This document shows, piece after piece, positions 41,344 to 54,141 of a stretch of 64,000 nucleotides of DNA. A model generated the notes under the pieces. The model had not been told where the DNA came from. It ran no database searches and worked only from the letters and a program-made list of their open reading frames with translations. Numbering within the stretch: the first letter of the stretch is position 1; every line of letters begins with the position of its first letter. The stretch comes from Endomychus coccineus (taxonomy: Eukaryota; Arthropoda; Insecta; Coleoptera; Endomychidae), in assembly GCA_958510875.1 (NCBI GenBank), contig OY294067.1:140078346-140142345 (forward strand). The letters are read 5' to 3'. Both the position numbers and the translations under genes were made by a program.

Positions 41344-41752
41344 TGACGCAGTTCACATTGAACGTTAAGGTAAACTTCACCCTGAAATGAATGACATTGA
41401 AGTTGAGAATGGAAAGCTTTGGAGGGTAACAAACAGTTCAGTACTGAGGTTATTTCCCGAATGACGTCAATTCATTCATATGTACGTTCCCCTACCAGAA
41501 CGTTGTGACGACTACGATATCCCTACCATTTTGCACCCCTGCAACCCCTATATCTCTTCCGAGAATTCGCTTCCCGTATTGACGTTAATACATTCATTAA
41601 TGAATGGATCATTTCACAGTTAAATAGTTGATTACAACGTTATTTAATTACATTATTTCATTCATGACGTAGGCACAACCACCTCTTAATTAATGAGTAA
41701 TTTTCGTTCTAGATTTTCACGTTAATACGTATTTAATGGAATAATGACGCAA
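41344..41752. promoter_or_regulatory. cluster of six TGACG (CRE/bZIP-type) motifs in the stripe intron
   Basis: Six plus-strand TGACG motifs in about 410 bp: TGACGCAG 41344, full CRE TGACGTCA 41462-41469, TGACGACT 41506, TGACGTTA 41580-41587, TGACGTAG 41665-41672 and TGACGCAA 41745. By rough expectation under one would occur in this AT-rich sequence. It lies 1.5 kb upstream of the proximal promoter. An activity-dependent enhancer is inferred. Confidence 0.45.
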
Positions 41753-41759
41753 TTTCAAG

Positions 41760-43580
41760 GACTTGGCTATTAATCAATATTCAATGTCAAGACCATAAAT
41801 TCATTATTTAACTTCAATACTGGGTTAAAGAAGTGCTACTCAGCGAACTGTGATAATATGATTAACGCTCGAGTTGAAATTGTTGCGTACTTCAGGGCCG
41901 GTCCGGAGTGTTTGGAATGTGTGTACATAATCTTCTCTCATCTTATCTCCAAATAAAAATTTGAAAAGTAATTAATTTCCTCAAAATCGAAATATCTCTG
42001 GAAGCTAAACTGATAAAACTTATATTATGGTCAACCAAATCTACAATACACCTTAGAAATAAATAACAATAATAATGAATAAATGGGTACATTTTTTATA
42101 TCAATCTCGATAGAATCCAGGCTTGAACATTTTAGCCCGAACGAACCGATATAACTTAGGGAGACAACAGAACAGAATAGTCCGAACCAATGCACGATGC
42201 TTTCAGCACATTCACGCGTTTATTATTATTCCCACTTGCTTGAAGTGTTCGCTGTGTCTGGTTTAGTCGAAATTTGTTACAAATCAAAACTGAACTGAAT
42301 AATAATACACTGTGGAAAAATTTCAAAATAAACTATCATCATGAAAATAAAAGAAAATACATGTTTCGCCACACAGTGTCTTCTTCAGGTGAACGATAGT
42401 CCTTTTGTTTTATTTTTATAGAGTTTATTTGGGAATTTATCTAAAATTTATTATTTGGTGTAGTGTTAATTGTAATATAATGAATTTCCAAGTAGAGATC
42501 AGTTCAATCTCAAAATTGAAATTTTTTCTGTTCGATTCAAAGAAAACGGAACCACTAGTACAAATAAGAAATAGGAGTTTGAACATAAACATGGGTAGCT
42601 TTTAGCACTTTTTGACGTTTGAAAAATGATTAAAAATTATGAAAAAATAACGAAAGCACAAACTTCAAGTCTTGGTGCACCAGAAGTCATGAATCCTGCG
42701 AACAGAGCTGACTCAATTCCAGTCAACTGGAGTGACTTGGTAAATTAAGCAACACTTGGCCTTAAAAGATATATTAATATGTGACTCAATTCTTGAATTC
42801 TGCTAATTTGTCTGCAAGGTACATAATTCTTGAATAACTATCTCCCTGGTTAATACCTCCATCGAGACTGAATTGCGGTCAATGTTATTTAAAAATGGTG
42901 ATAAGTATTACAAATATTACGAAATCTGTAAAATGACCTTAGACCAACTGTTTTTTCGTTTCGGGTTGGGTATATGATCCTTTTGCGGCTTTTGGAATCG
43001 ATATTTATGATTTAGGTTAAATATGTTGATTCACCATATTTTTGAGTCACTCATCACCAATGATATATACTCATCATTGAGATCTCGGAAACTGTAAGAC
43101 ATACGGAGATAGTTAAGCTGAGGTAAACTTGCCTATAATATTCCATTTAATAATTGAAGTTTACTTCCTGAAATATATATTTATTTCAAAGGTTAGAAAA
43201 AATCTATAAGTATATTCTCGTTGGAACTTGCTGAGCTTCATCTTTTGGCGAATTCGAAATTCGCGTTTTCCTCAATCAGCATCAACTTTTTTTTTCTCAT
43301 AAGCGCCATATTGAATTTTTGCATAGCCCTAATTGAATATCATCTTTCAAGAAAAAAATGTATAATATACTGTTTCACAAAACAAACCGATGAGAATCAA
43401 GTGAGATAGTTTTTTAGGTACCTATGTATTATCTTTAACAAGCTAGAATGTAGCTATCACAAATTACCTTTATAATATAAAAAATAACAAATAATGAAGA
43501 AAAAGTTTCTGTACCATCGTAGTTTTTGATTTGTTTAATCTGTCACATGTAAATGGTATTTTGATATCTTGTTAATGTGT
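41760..43580. other. stripe intron, no gene recognised
   Basis: AT-rich. At about 42300-42410 a short stretch carries a 'tgtttcgccacacagtgtcttcttcaggtg'-like block, of the kind found in insect repeats; it could not be assigned. Confidence 0.5.
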
Positions 43581-43587
43581 TGTTAAA

Positions 43588-44100
43588 AATGGAGTTTACC
43601 AGTGAAGAAATATACGATATGATGAAACTTTAATACAAAAACGATAGAAGCGGTGTGAAGACAACGGAATGGTATCCTGAAAGACAACCTCAGCGAACTA
43701 TGCTCAAATTATTGGATAGAAATCTCGATGAGTTTAGTACAGTTGGAAAGACAATACCTGAATATGGAGACAGAATCGATGAGGAAACTAAAATAAATTT
43801 AATCAATGAGGTAAAATTAACGTTAAAACATTTTGTATACTTGACAGTAAAATTAGATATTTTGCAACCGGGTAGATTCACACTTCAAATATCCTCTGAT
43901 GAAGATGTTTCTTCTCATAGGAGGGCCTGAAGGCAGCTCAAAAAAAAGATTTCAAATGCTATAAAATTGACGTATCGCAAAGAATCTCAAAGACAGTTTC
44001 AGATATTTCAGTCTTCTAGGTATTGCCTGCAGTTGAATGCTTCCAGATGTAAATTTGGAATATGTGAGCGGATGCGAGAAAATTGATTTTTGATTTGGGT
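43588..44100 (+). pseudogene. mariner-type transposase remnant with DUF4817-like N-terminal helix-turn-helix
   Basis: From ATG 43590 the frame reads MEFTSEEIYDMM, then a TAA at about 43630, then a W-Y-PERQPQRTM segment. This is the N-terminal layout of insect DDE transposases with the DUF4817 helix-turn-helix (M.FT..E...M...Y then W...P.R..P). The in-frame stop and the loss of any recognisable catalytic part downstream make it a dead fragment. It lies in the stripe intron on the strand opposite the gene. Family assignment is from memory of the motif. Confidence 0.5.
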
Positions 44101-45246
44101 ATTATGTTTGTTATTCGCTGACTGCATATTTTGACGTATATTGCCGGACAATTATCATTCGGTTATCGGTTCAATTTTGTCTTCGGTTTTAGTAGACACT
44201 AGTGAAATATGAATAACGTGTTCGAGAGTTGCATTAGTCAGCACTCTTCAGATCGTGAATTAACTGAACATCTTGCAGAGCTTATATTTCTCAAAAACAA
44301 TTACACCTTTATGTTCGCCCTCATCTCTACATGGACATTTAGTTCTAAATATTAGGATTAAAAGTAAACCTCAAGGCTATTCGACTTTCAAGAACCATGA
44401 TTATACGTATCTTGAGGTGAGAATGGAATAAAAACAAAGTACCATTAGAGGTTTAAGCAATACACTATCACAACGACACGAGTGACGTACAGAAAGCGTT
44501 GGCGCTTGAAATAATTCGAGTGGGCTTAGTTCGATGTGGTGTAAAACTAGATGTGTATACCAACATCATTATTATGTAACTAGAACCAAATAAGGTAATA
44601 TTGAAATTATCAATAATTATACCAGTACTGTAGGCGCTGGAAATAGTTAATTCATGCCAGGATTATGATTAATTTGCAAGCTACTAATGAATGGTATATG
44701 CATACGTCGTATTGCATAAAAGGTACTAGAATATTTTAGAACAGCCGTTATTCCATTCATTACCATTACTGAAGGATATATACCTGCATTGTAATCTTGT
44801 AGTAACATTTCAATTTCAGGAATTTTCTAGGAGATTTACTTGTGAGCCGAATGAGATTATGTTAATATTTGCAACAAATGGTAATTCTGTATGATTATCT
44901 GTTTCCAAGCGAGTCTTCCAGCATTTATGTAAATGTCTCAGTCACTAATGTATTTTGGCATTTATTGGGTTTCATTCTGAATATAATCATAATTACTGGA
45001 ATGTCAGATGTAAAATTCAATGTAATAATATTTGTGTTTTTAAAAGGTAATAGATTGCGGTCAAAATTATTAACGTTGATAAGGTAGTGCTTGGACTAGC
45101 ACTATTATCTGTATCATTCAAAGTAATGCCACAAGTATGGAAACAATTGACTGCGATGTTCTTGAAGATAGTATTCCCATTCTGATCCTCGCATTACACT
45201 TTGGATTGCAGAAACCTCTCACTCAACCGACTTCACCAATTTGCAT
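44101..45246. other. stripe intron, no gene recognised
   Basis: AT-rich. The first few hundred bases may be the decayed continuation of the preceding transposon, but no motif supports that. Confidence 0.5.
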
Positions 45247-45920
45247 TAGATTAGATTAGATAGTAAGGGTGTTGTCTATACTGCGCCCTCCAACAACTAT
45301 TGTATCACCCTCACAGTACCATTCTTATAGTATGCGGATAACATTTTTCCCGGCTTTAATGGTGTAGTTTATTTTACAGTGCAATTTCTTCTGTGGCGTA
45401 TGCCCTGGAGTATTTGCTTCTGCGAAGGAGTGTGGCTCCACAGTCAGTGACCAAATGAATAAGATCTTCCTTCATTTCCAGGCAGAATCTATACGTTTCA
45501 TCATGTTCTTGGCCAATTTTCTTCACAAGGCCATTGCATTTGTAGTGCCGCATATAGTATCGCCATTCCTGTTATGATTCTAAGACATTCTCTTTCCCAA
45601 AATTATTTGAGAGAGTCTTGGATTGTTTGTGTCTCGGAAGAGAAATGTAGTTTTTCATCCTCTTCTGCTCTAACGATTTCCTGTATAATGTGTGTTCCCA
45701 TACCGCAGAAGGGTTCTGGTCGTGTCAGCGGGATTTCCACTGCTTTGCGTGCAAGGGCATTCGTTTGTTCAGTACCTGTGTGTTCTGAGACCCAGTAAAG
45801 ATTGACATTCTATCCTGCATTCCTGAGATGTTCAGTTTGGTTTTATAGTTGAGGACCATGCTTGAGCTGCGGTTTGATCTCAGTGCTTTTATGACTGCAT
45901 AACTGTCGGACATGATGGCA
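45247..45920 (-). pseudogene. LINE 3' fragment: RNase H and C-terminal region (I/R1/Jockey group)
   Basis: Read on the minus strand, broken frames give an RNase H-like SDSYAVIKAL segment, then a Cys/His C-terminal region (CLEMKEDLIHLVTDCGA) like the zinc-knuckle end of LINE ORF2. The 3' side ends in a (TTAGA)-type short repeat at 45247-45262, as LINE tails do. Several stops are present. It sits in the stripe intron in the same orientation as the gene. Confidence 0.65.
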
Positions 45921-46309
45921 TTAAGCTTGTACTCATTTCATTTGTACATATTGAGTTGTACACATCGTACATATGCGCAATGGTGTGTCAATTTCGAAAT
46001 ACCATTTTTACTTCCCTCATTGTCGGGGGAATTTTTTTTTCGCGGCAATATCCGTTTTAAGCCCATCTGAATCGAATAACATTATGACGATAGTGTTTTT
46101 CTATTTATAAATATATCATAAGCATATTCTATCTTCAGAAGAGTCCGAAATTCTTATTTTAAAATTCGAATGACGTCCGTATTTGTATATGAAACTTGCT
46201 TCTTGGATATTGACCGCTCAGGAAGAATTGGACAAACGCAGCATCAAGAGCAGAAAAGTGTTTGCTCTATTGAAACAATTTCATAAATAAATGTGATTAG
46301 TTTCGCTAT

Positions 46310-46560
46310 GAACCAAGCGCAGAATTTCTTAAAATAATTGCATTAAGTATTGAGCGCCTCTATCGCATTAATATCAATTAAAAACTTATACTTCGCAACA
46401 ACGGAAGAAACACGAATATTTGAAATTGTAACACATTAACATGTAAAATATACAAAAAGGTATTGAAACATTACTACAAAGTAATGCTTCTTTGGTTGAA
46501 GACGTCATACTTCGAGATCGAGCAAAAACAGTCTTCTCTGACGTTGGTTGTTTCCATGAA
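46310..46560 (+). repeat. diverged interspersed repeat, copy 1 (partner at 59420-59650)
   Basis: Shares an ordered series of blocks with 59420-59650 on the same strand, such as 'cgcattaatatcaatt' here and 'cgcattaatttcaatt' there, followed by matching 'cgcaacaacggaagaaac' / 'cgcaacagcgaacgaaac'. Identity not established; possibly an old transposon. Confidence 0.5.
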
Positions 46561-49500
46561 AATTCTGATTCGGAGAATCTTACATTTTCCAACATTCGTA
46601 ATAAAATGAAAGTTATTTCATCGTTGTTCAGTCTATTATGTGGTTGTACAGGTAAGGTATATGTTTCTCATCTGAATGTATTTCTTTCACAAACATCACG
46701 CAGAACGAGAAGGAAGGCTATCTCTTTCTTAATTCAACAGTATTAATTAGATTATCAAATTTTCGTATTTTTTAAGAACGTAAGAATATGCTTTATACGA
46801 ACATATTAAAGTTTTCCGAACTAAATAGAGCGGAAGCCGGACAGAGCGCCTTAAACATTTAATTTTTCATTGTCAGTTTTATGATATTGTGCATACTCAG
46901 CATTCTATAAGTACCTGAAATGTTAATAGATCCGCATACCCCATCTGCTTCTGCAATCAGCAATGATTACTATATACCTTGCATAAACCACAACCAAATT
47001 TTATATTATTAATATATTATTTCATGCAGATCCGGCGTTTAGTTGATAGTAAATCATTTTTTTTAGTAACGGAATAACACCAGAATTTAAATTTGCACGA
47101 ACTGCAAAGTTTATTTACCGACAATGTGGAAGTTGCATATAATCTTCTTTAGATTCAAATCGTATATTCCTATAAATTAGATCAATGGGGAGAAAGAGAG
47201 GATGTCGAATTACGAGAAAAATCGGTTTTTATTTTGGGATCATTCAACACTGACGCAAATGCAACTGCGGATATTAAAACTGATATTTACCACGCGATAG
47301 TATATAAAAAGTTGCTTTGAAGAACGATTTTTGTTTAGTGCTATCTCTGACCGTAACAATAGGAAAAAATTGAAATGTCGGTTTTCCCTATTCAACCAAA
47401 ACTGTATCTACTACCGTCTCCATATCAAAATGAAACAAGTATTTGTAAGTATTTTGAAACATTGTAAAGGACAAATAATTTTTATGAAAAATGATAAATG
47501 ATAAACTTGAAGTTAACCGTTTCTCCATGGCCAAAAAAGGATGATCCAAAAAGTATTTTCAATCTTCTTCTGTAATTTAGATTCTTAATAGATTTTTTTT
47601 TCAGGTTCTTGTCATTTCTTGATACTTCTCCAGATCTTTTGTATAAAACTGCTGACTTAACTTCTGACTTTTCTATTTCTTCAATTCAGTGACTCCGCAG
47701 CTCGGCAAGATGTTTTTGGTTTAGGAGGGTCACATTCCGATCGCTCTCTGAATAAGAGTGTCCCCTAACTGCAAAAGTCATTTTTGAGGGCTCCCGTCTT
47801 TTTTTGATATGAACAATATATAATTGATGTATTCGATCAAATCATAACTCATGTTATGGAGCATAGATAGGTCTTCGTTGCTTGCCTTACCAGCCACGGA
47901 TTCTGGATATACATAAAAGACTAACTCGTCATTTGCCTGAGAATGTGAATTTCAACAGGAAAACAGACAATTGAATTTAGTAGTATACATCGTTCATATT
48001 CAAAACGGCAAGATCTATTTGGAAATTCAAACAAATCGCCATCTTTCTGACATTTTTTGGTCGTAAAGTGCTTACACTTTCCTTTTGTGAAGTTTTGTGG
48101 AAGATGGTGATTTATTTTCTAGTTTTGAAGCTAGACTTTTTTGTTGCAATATACTGATCACAACTACTGAAGGTATCTATCTATACGAGGTTTGATTTTG
48201 TGTAGAAAATATTTCTGTAGAATTCGTATGGAATAGAATGATTTGGAAGTTTTTCTCCACATAGCTTGAGCATTATTAAAAAATTCAATCTCTCACTCAA
48301 ATGAAGACTATCTGATGTTTTGAGGCTGTAATGGCTTCCGGTTCTTCGGAATGACTCATTTTACCTATTAAGTCGGTAGGGGCTTTGTTCATCCATTTTA
48401 GGGATTTTTGTGAATATCCTCTTATGACTTTGACAAAGACTTAACTGTATGACGTAATCTCAAATCAAAATGACTAACATTTTAATGGAAACAAATCACG
48501 CAGTTTTGCTTGTTTGATTGACCTAGTAGTGTAACTGACAACGGCAAATGAACTGCACTTATTTTATATATAGATTCTACTGTTTATCCACCAGTAAAAT
48601 CAAGCTCACATTGTTCAATCGGGAAATACAATAGATATCTCTACTGGAATGTAATAATTCGATATGTCAACTGTTTGACTTACGTTCAAGATTATTATTG
48701 TTCGTAACGGATGTTGTAATCTGGGTATCCGCAATATGACAATTTTCTATAAGCTGCCCAGAAGAAATCTATAAACACGATTTGCTTGAACATGAAGTTT
48801 GAATGTAGAACTGAAATTAACATCATTGCTATCTCAATCATTTCATTGTACCAACATATGATAATTGTTTCATAGTCACATTTCATCATTACTGTAGAGT
48901 ACAGATATCAACTTTAGGTTATGAAAGTTACCGAGGAACAAATAAGTCTGCTGAATTATTAACCTCACTCAATTTATGTTTTTGTTCCAATATTCTGGAA
49001 GGATAGAAAAGTAAATACAGAGAAAGAAAATGTCATAATAAGCTCACTGATAATGACAACAAGCAGTTAACAAATGAGCAGTTGCTATAATTCCTTATAA
49101 GGAATTCTTGGTATAAGGATGAGAGATATGTTGAACAGAATCAATAACTCTTAGTTTTGAGAATGCCACCGTGTAGTGAACCAATTTGTTAGCATTATTT
49201 TCTAAATTAAATGTATTCACAGGCTTCACAGTGCCCAGTCCACGCACACTTTTGTGATTTCTGTTGTTATTGTTAAATCTCTTACATTGGAATATTTTAC
49301 TCATACGTATATTTCTATTCTCACAGATGAAATATTCTCTAGTCAGAGACTCAATCACTGAATAAAAGATGAAGTTAAAAAATTATAAATATAGCATGGT
49401 ATGTGATAATAGTATAGGGCAGAAAATCAGCATTAGCAGCCTGCAACTAAGCTTACAAAATATACAAAACCAAGAAATGACTAATATTCGAGAATTCAAT

Positions 49501-52500
49501 CCTTGCTAGTTCGCAAACTTCCATCTCCACAATAAAAAAATTAATAACTAAATATAAGACAAGAACCCATATCTGTAATGAGATTTGAGGAGGTATGTTT
49601 AAATTCAAAACGCCCTACCAAGAATTCTGTTCTTCTCCCACGTCACAAAATCGGACGGTTACTCTTTAGAGAACATGTTAAATGGAATGAACATTGCTAA
49701 GAAAAAGTTCTTTTCATAGACCGAACGAAATGCTGATGACATAGCGGGTATTTAGATCATCAGGCGGATTTTTCGTAGAATGTAATCTTGCACAAAATCT
49801 TAGCTTTAGTGGCGGTTTCATTATACCCTATGGACTGGCATTGGTTAGAAAATGGCACGGAGCGTCTTGAGGTGTATTCATGGATAAATACTTACTGGTA
49901 CATACTTCACAGATTTGAAGAAGGTATTACATTATGCTAACTTCAGCGAGTATGACAAATTCTTGAATGCATTATACGAGCATAAGATCCAGTTCCAAAC
50001 TCATTGCGGCATTGCACAGGAAGAATTAGACTGAAACGTATGCTGCCATTTGCCCTGATTTCAGTGTACAGATCAGCTCAGCTTAGACTCTAAGACATTT
50101 AAATACTACTGATTCATATAACCAAATAAACTTCAGATTTAATATTTACATGTATATTTGAAAGAGATCATTCACTGGGGTGAGACTCTACATATAATTC
50201 TTTTTCAAATTATACCAAAAGCTTGGCTGTTTGGGCAAATTGCAGATCTCTCTAGGAGCTATAGTGTACAGCTTGAGTCAGATCGACCGGGGTATTGGAA
50301 GTGTGATAAAGAATGGACGGGACGCAGATGAGGATAACATCATGACAGTACCCCTCATTGCCCTTTACTCTAGATATTTGAATCACGTCTTCACGTCTCC
50401 CGCTAGCAATTGTGTTACTAACACTACCTAGAACAGTATCTTATTCTAGGTAGGGGCACCGGCAACATAGAGTGTGCAATTCATACTTCCCTATACATAT
50501 CGCTAGGTTATTCTCCTTGTCTATCTTATTAAACGATACAAACGTCTGGCTTGCTAACAATCACACAATTATCCATATACCCCCGTCGATTTGGCTCAAC
50601 CTTTATGAGAAACTCTTGGTCTATAATTGAAGAAGATGGTTTTGGAACCAGGCTTTTCCACCTACTAATTCCAACATTTTAACTTCCAGACATATGGAAT
50701 ATGGGAAAGCTGAATTTCCAGTAAGATGTTTTGTAGTAATTTGAAACAATTTCCTCACATATCTGGAAGATTCCAATTAAAAACTATATTAATGTACCAG
50801 AACATCCGCTATGATAATAGTTTGTGAATGTTGATCTGTTAATTATATCACTTTCGGAGATGGTTGACCAATGACTTCAAGTCTGCTTCGTCCCACTGAC
50901 GAGCTCATGAGAAGAGCAAAATAGATATCTGGGACTAAAAGACGTGTTGTCACTGTTCAACTTTGTCTGTTTGTGTGGTGCATCTATTTGATGCCGACAA
51001 AAAAATATCAAAAATTCTGTATTTTCGATAGACTACAAAATTGAAAAACTAAATATTATTAAAAAGATTCCAAATATCCGATTCAGATAGTTATATTACA
51101 ACTCAAGTTCTGGAAAGTCTTTCCTCGGTTCCGTTCGCATAGAGAATTTCATGTTATGGGAAAATGAATCATGTATTCTATGTATATATGCTTCTTAGTC
51201 AACTTCTGATTTTACTTCATCAAATTCAACAAGAATGAAAATACAGGCTATTTGTATTCGATTGGAATCAAATCGAAAACAAATAGGAACTAACTGTAAT
51301 AAGCTCCAATCCAAAACATGCTCTATTTATATCCGTTGATCATTAATATCCATTGGTATCCAAAATCATTTTTTACAATACTGAATGAACTCCTCGAAAT
51401 TTCCATTATTCAATATGACACGACAATAAAACATTTCTGGCTTGTATTGTCCCCTGCATATTTTCGCTCCACTCACTATACGTAGTAAGGGAATTCGTAT
51501 TGTTATCAGCCTACAATTTTTCTGGATTTTTGGTAAAATATACATTTTTCTGAATCGAATTGGACTATTTTCGAGATGGTGTCCATGTGTGTGCGTATTA
51601 TGTGTGTGAGTGCGTAACCCCTTGTGGAGACGAATGTGTCGTTTCTATTGCCCGTACGAATTTGAAAATTTGTAAATATCTTCAAATTGGCGAAAATGTT
51701 CATTGTATTTTCTTAAGAGGTATCTATAGTAGCCTTTTATAATTATGATTTTCTGCTTGCTTAATATCACAGAGTAATTAATTCCATGTAACATTATTAT
51801 ATAAAGTAATCCATGACTTGAAGATTTTATCATTTTGCTATGACATAATTTTCTAATTTAGAAATATTAATTTCGCACACGTCGGCCGTTTGAATGTATG
51901 ATTGTGATAAATATATTTAGCCAGAAAAACACCGTTCTGGTAATTATGAAAAGGGTATCATTCTGGTAGTTCACTTGATAACAAAATATCATAATAATCA
52001 CAGTATAAATCATACTGTTGTGAAACACATATCCTAATCCAAATAAACTTTCAATGATATGTCATAGAGTATAATTTGACGACTTTTCAGCCCCTTAGGT
52101 GTTTCTAATCATCTGCAATATATTATTTGACTGTTCATATGGGTGTTAGATTTTTTGCGGCTATGTAAATCGTGTACAACTAACGATATGTAATATAATG
52201 CAAATTTGTTGCTTGAATTATGTGACCAGCCAATCTATTGTATTATTAGTTGGAATGGCATGACTATGTCTTGTGTATCCTGCATTTCAATAAATAATCC
52301 ATTCTTAAGATTCAAATTAAGTATTAGGATAATCATTCGAATAATGCTGGTTGCGAAATGAAGGAACTAATTCTTCCAAAGTCCATCTCTCATAACTATG
52401 CCTAAACTTATATACTTTGGATATAATAATATGGTACAGGTACTGATAAAACAGAAGCTTTCAGTTCACTGCATACCTCAAATTCTAACCTATGTCTAAC

Positions 52501-53245
52501 AATGCAAGTTAAGAATATAACTCTCTACTTTGTCGCCAGTATTGTATTTGAAGTATATTTGTTATATCTAAACTATATATTACATAATATATCCTATGAA
52601 TCCTTCACTATGATAAGTAGGTGGAACAATCTTGGACAATTATTTAGAATGAATTAACATTCAATTGTTCCCTCAGTTGTGATTAATATTTCCGTCATAT
52701 TTCAATGATGGAAATGAACTGATTCGTCGCCATTTTGAAGTCGATATGAGATGTTATAAATCAAATATTCATAGCAATGGTACATCAGATCATTTCTGAG
52801 TCTGAATATCAAAATCTAACTTTAAATCGTGAAAAGTACTTGATGAAATAAAGAATTCAAATGACTGCGAGTAATATAAAATTGACTTTTTACAGCCACA
52901 TGTGTAAATTCCAAATATGCAACAGTTTGCAGATTTTTCACTGACATTCAAATTTTCATTCACTTCGAGAGTATTTAAAACTCAATGGTATTTGACTGGT
53001 GGTTTCGAGTAGGTACCTAATGAAAGCATATACCAATAATGATAGTTTGTTAAGGGTTAGTATGTCAACGTCAGAGGCTTAACTCATATTATTCATAAAA
53101 GATAAGTGTATTTTATAATTCAACTGAAATATTAGGATTGTTGTGTTACTATCGTTTCAAATATCAACTGGTAACGATATGGAAAGAGGGAAGAGTATGA
53201 GATGAGAAGTTGTTTTAAATGCGGAAGTAGTATGTGGTAACACAC
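46561..53245. other. stripe distal intron, no gene recognised
   Basis: AT-rich sequence. 47.6-48.4 kb and 49.6-50.7 kb look less AT-rich and more coding-like in places but gave no family I recognise; they may be old transposons. A GT-rich patch (gtgtgtgcgtattatgtgtgtgagtgcg) is at about 51585-51620. Confidence 0.4.
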
Positions 53246-53558
53246 CTGATGTCGAGGAACCGGCGAACCACAGCGCCACCAAGTCATCCACACTGCTCGA
53301 TGGCGGCGCGTGGTGTTGACCATAGCTACTGTAGTAGAACGCCGGGGTAGAGAAAGTGTCTAGAAGTCTGGTTCGGTCCGGCGTGGGTGGTGGAGGTAAA
53401 TCCACGCGTCCCCTGGTTCCATCCAACAACAACTGCTCAACTTGCAAGATATCAACGAATTCGTCGCCACCTGTACCCGAGGCCTCCCTTGTCCGGTGGC
53501 GTGGCACGCCGTCACTTCTGCTGTCTTCCACTTCCCGACGCATCGTCAGAGCTAACAT
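53246..53558 (-). CDS. sr: stripe distal alternative first coding exon (isoform A-like)
   Basis: Coding exon of 104 codons plus one base. It ends ATCAG|GTGTGT, again phase 1, so its final G also joins the GC of the common exon 16.1 kb away to encode Gly-Thr-Leu-Asp. The first in-frame ATG is at 53558 (MLALTMRREV). The later part (DEFVDILQVEQLLLDG, then DLPPPPTPDRT, then DDLVALWF) is acidic, Pro-rich and hydrophobic in alternation, as in activation domains. Spliced to 35755-37166 it gives 574 residues. Drosophila stripe also has two N-terminally different isoforms. The matching phase and the GC-rich promoter-like upstream sequence support the call; no transcript was available. Confidence 0.8.
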
Positions 53559-53598
53559 CTTGAGGGCACCCGGCACCGGAGTTGCCCTCCGTTGCCAT
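53512..53598 (-). CDS. upstream ORF overlapping the start of the distal stripe exon (28 codons)
   Basis: An ATG in good context (GCGGCATGG) at 53598 opens a 28-codon frame (begins MATEGNSGAG) that ends at TGA 53514-53512. It overlaps the stripe start at 53558 in another frame. If the distal leader includes this ATG, ribosomes would need leaky scanning to reach the main start, giving translational control. A product function is not claimed. Confidence 0.4.
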   Translation of the reverse strand: MATEGNSGAGCPQDVSSDDASGSGRQQK

Positions 53599-53738
53599 GC
53601 CGCACTATACCGATACACTCGCACACTACTCGCACGCCACGGTCGCTGCCGGGATCTGAATGAGTGCTACTTGCTGACATGTATGTTCTCCAAAGGTATT
53701 CAAACGCCAACACCACCGCCTCCGCTTCGCCGTCTCGA

Positions 53739-54141
53739 TGACGTCACGCGCGTCGTCATGGAAGCCCCCAGGTCCGACTATCTGCCCCAGGTCGTTGAAT
53801 TCTACTATTTCGTGTTGAATCGAAATTTCAAGTTCGTTGATAATTATTAACAGCGCGGCCGCGTATTATCTCAAGAACAAACTCATGTATGTGGTCGTGT
53901 TTATGTTTTCCGCGTCGATCAAAAGCTCTGTTTTGTTTCAATACTGAACGCAGATTTCCGTCTTTATCCGCCTTTCCAGTCTAGCTTAAACGAACTACTA
54001 CAAGTTTTTTTTGGCACACAATCTCTTTTACGTCATCGTCACTGGATATATAAACTCCTAGAAAGGTATCAATTTGAATGAACTAGTCGACGCGTTTGTG
54101 ATGTCATCATTCAACCGCGTGAGCCGACTTTCTATTTTTAA
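53739..54141 (-). promoter_or_regulatory. distal stripe promoter region with CRE motifs and a MEF2-like site
   Basis: Upstream of the distal exon. A full palindromic CRE TGACGTCA is at 53739-53746, a half-type CRE (TTACGTCA, i.e. TGACGTAA on the other strand) at 54028-54035, and a CRE-like TGATGTCA at 54099-54106. CTATTTTTAA at 54132-54141 fits the MEF2 consensus. The stretch 53250-53760 is far more GC-rich than its surroundings. No clear TATA box was found; an initiator-like TTCAGATC occurs on the gene's strand near 53652. Confidence 0.5.

Noticed and set aside
53356..53850. 164-codon plus-strand ORF opposite the distal stripe exon
   Set aside because: A shadow frame of the GC-rich exon and promoter; Arg/Ser/Pro/Thr-rich without domain, while the minus frame splices correctly into stripe.
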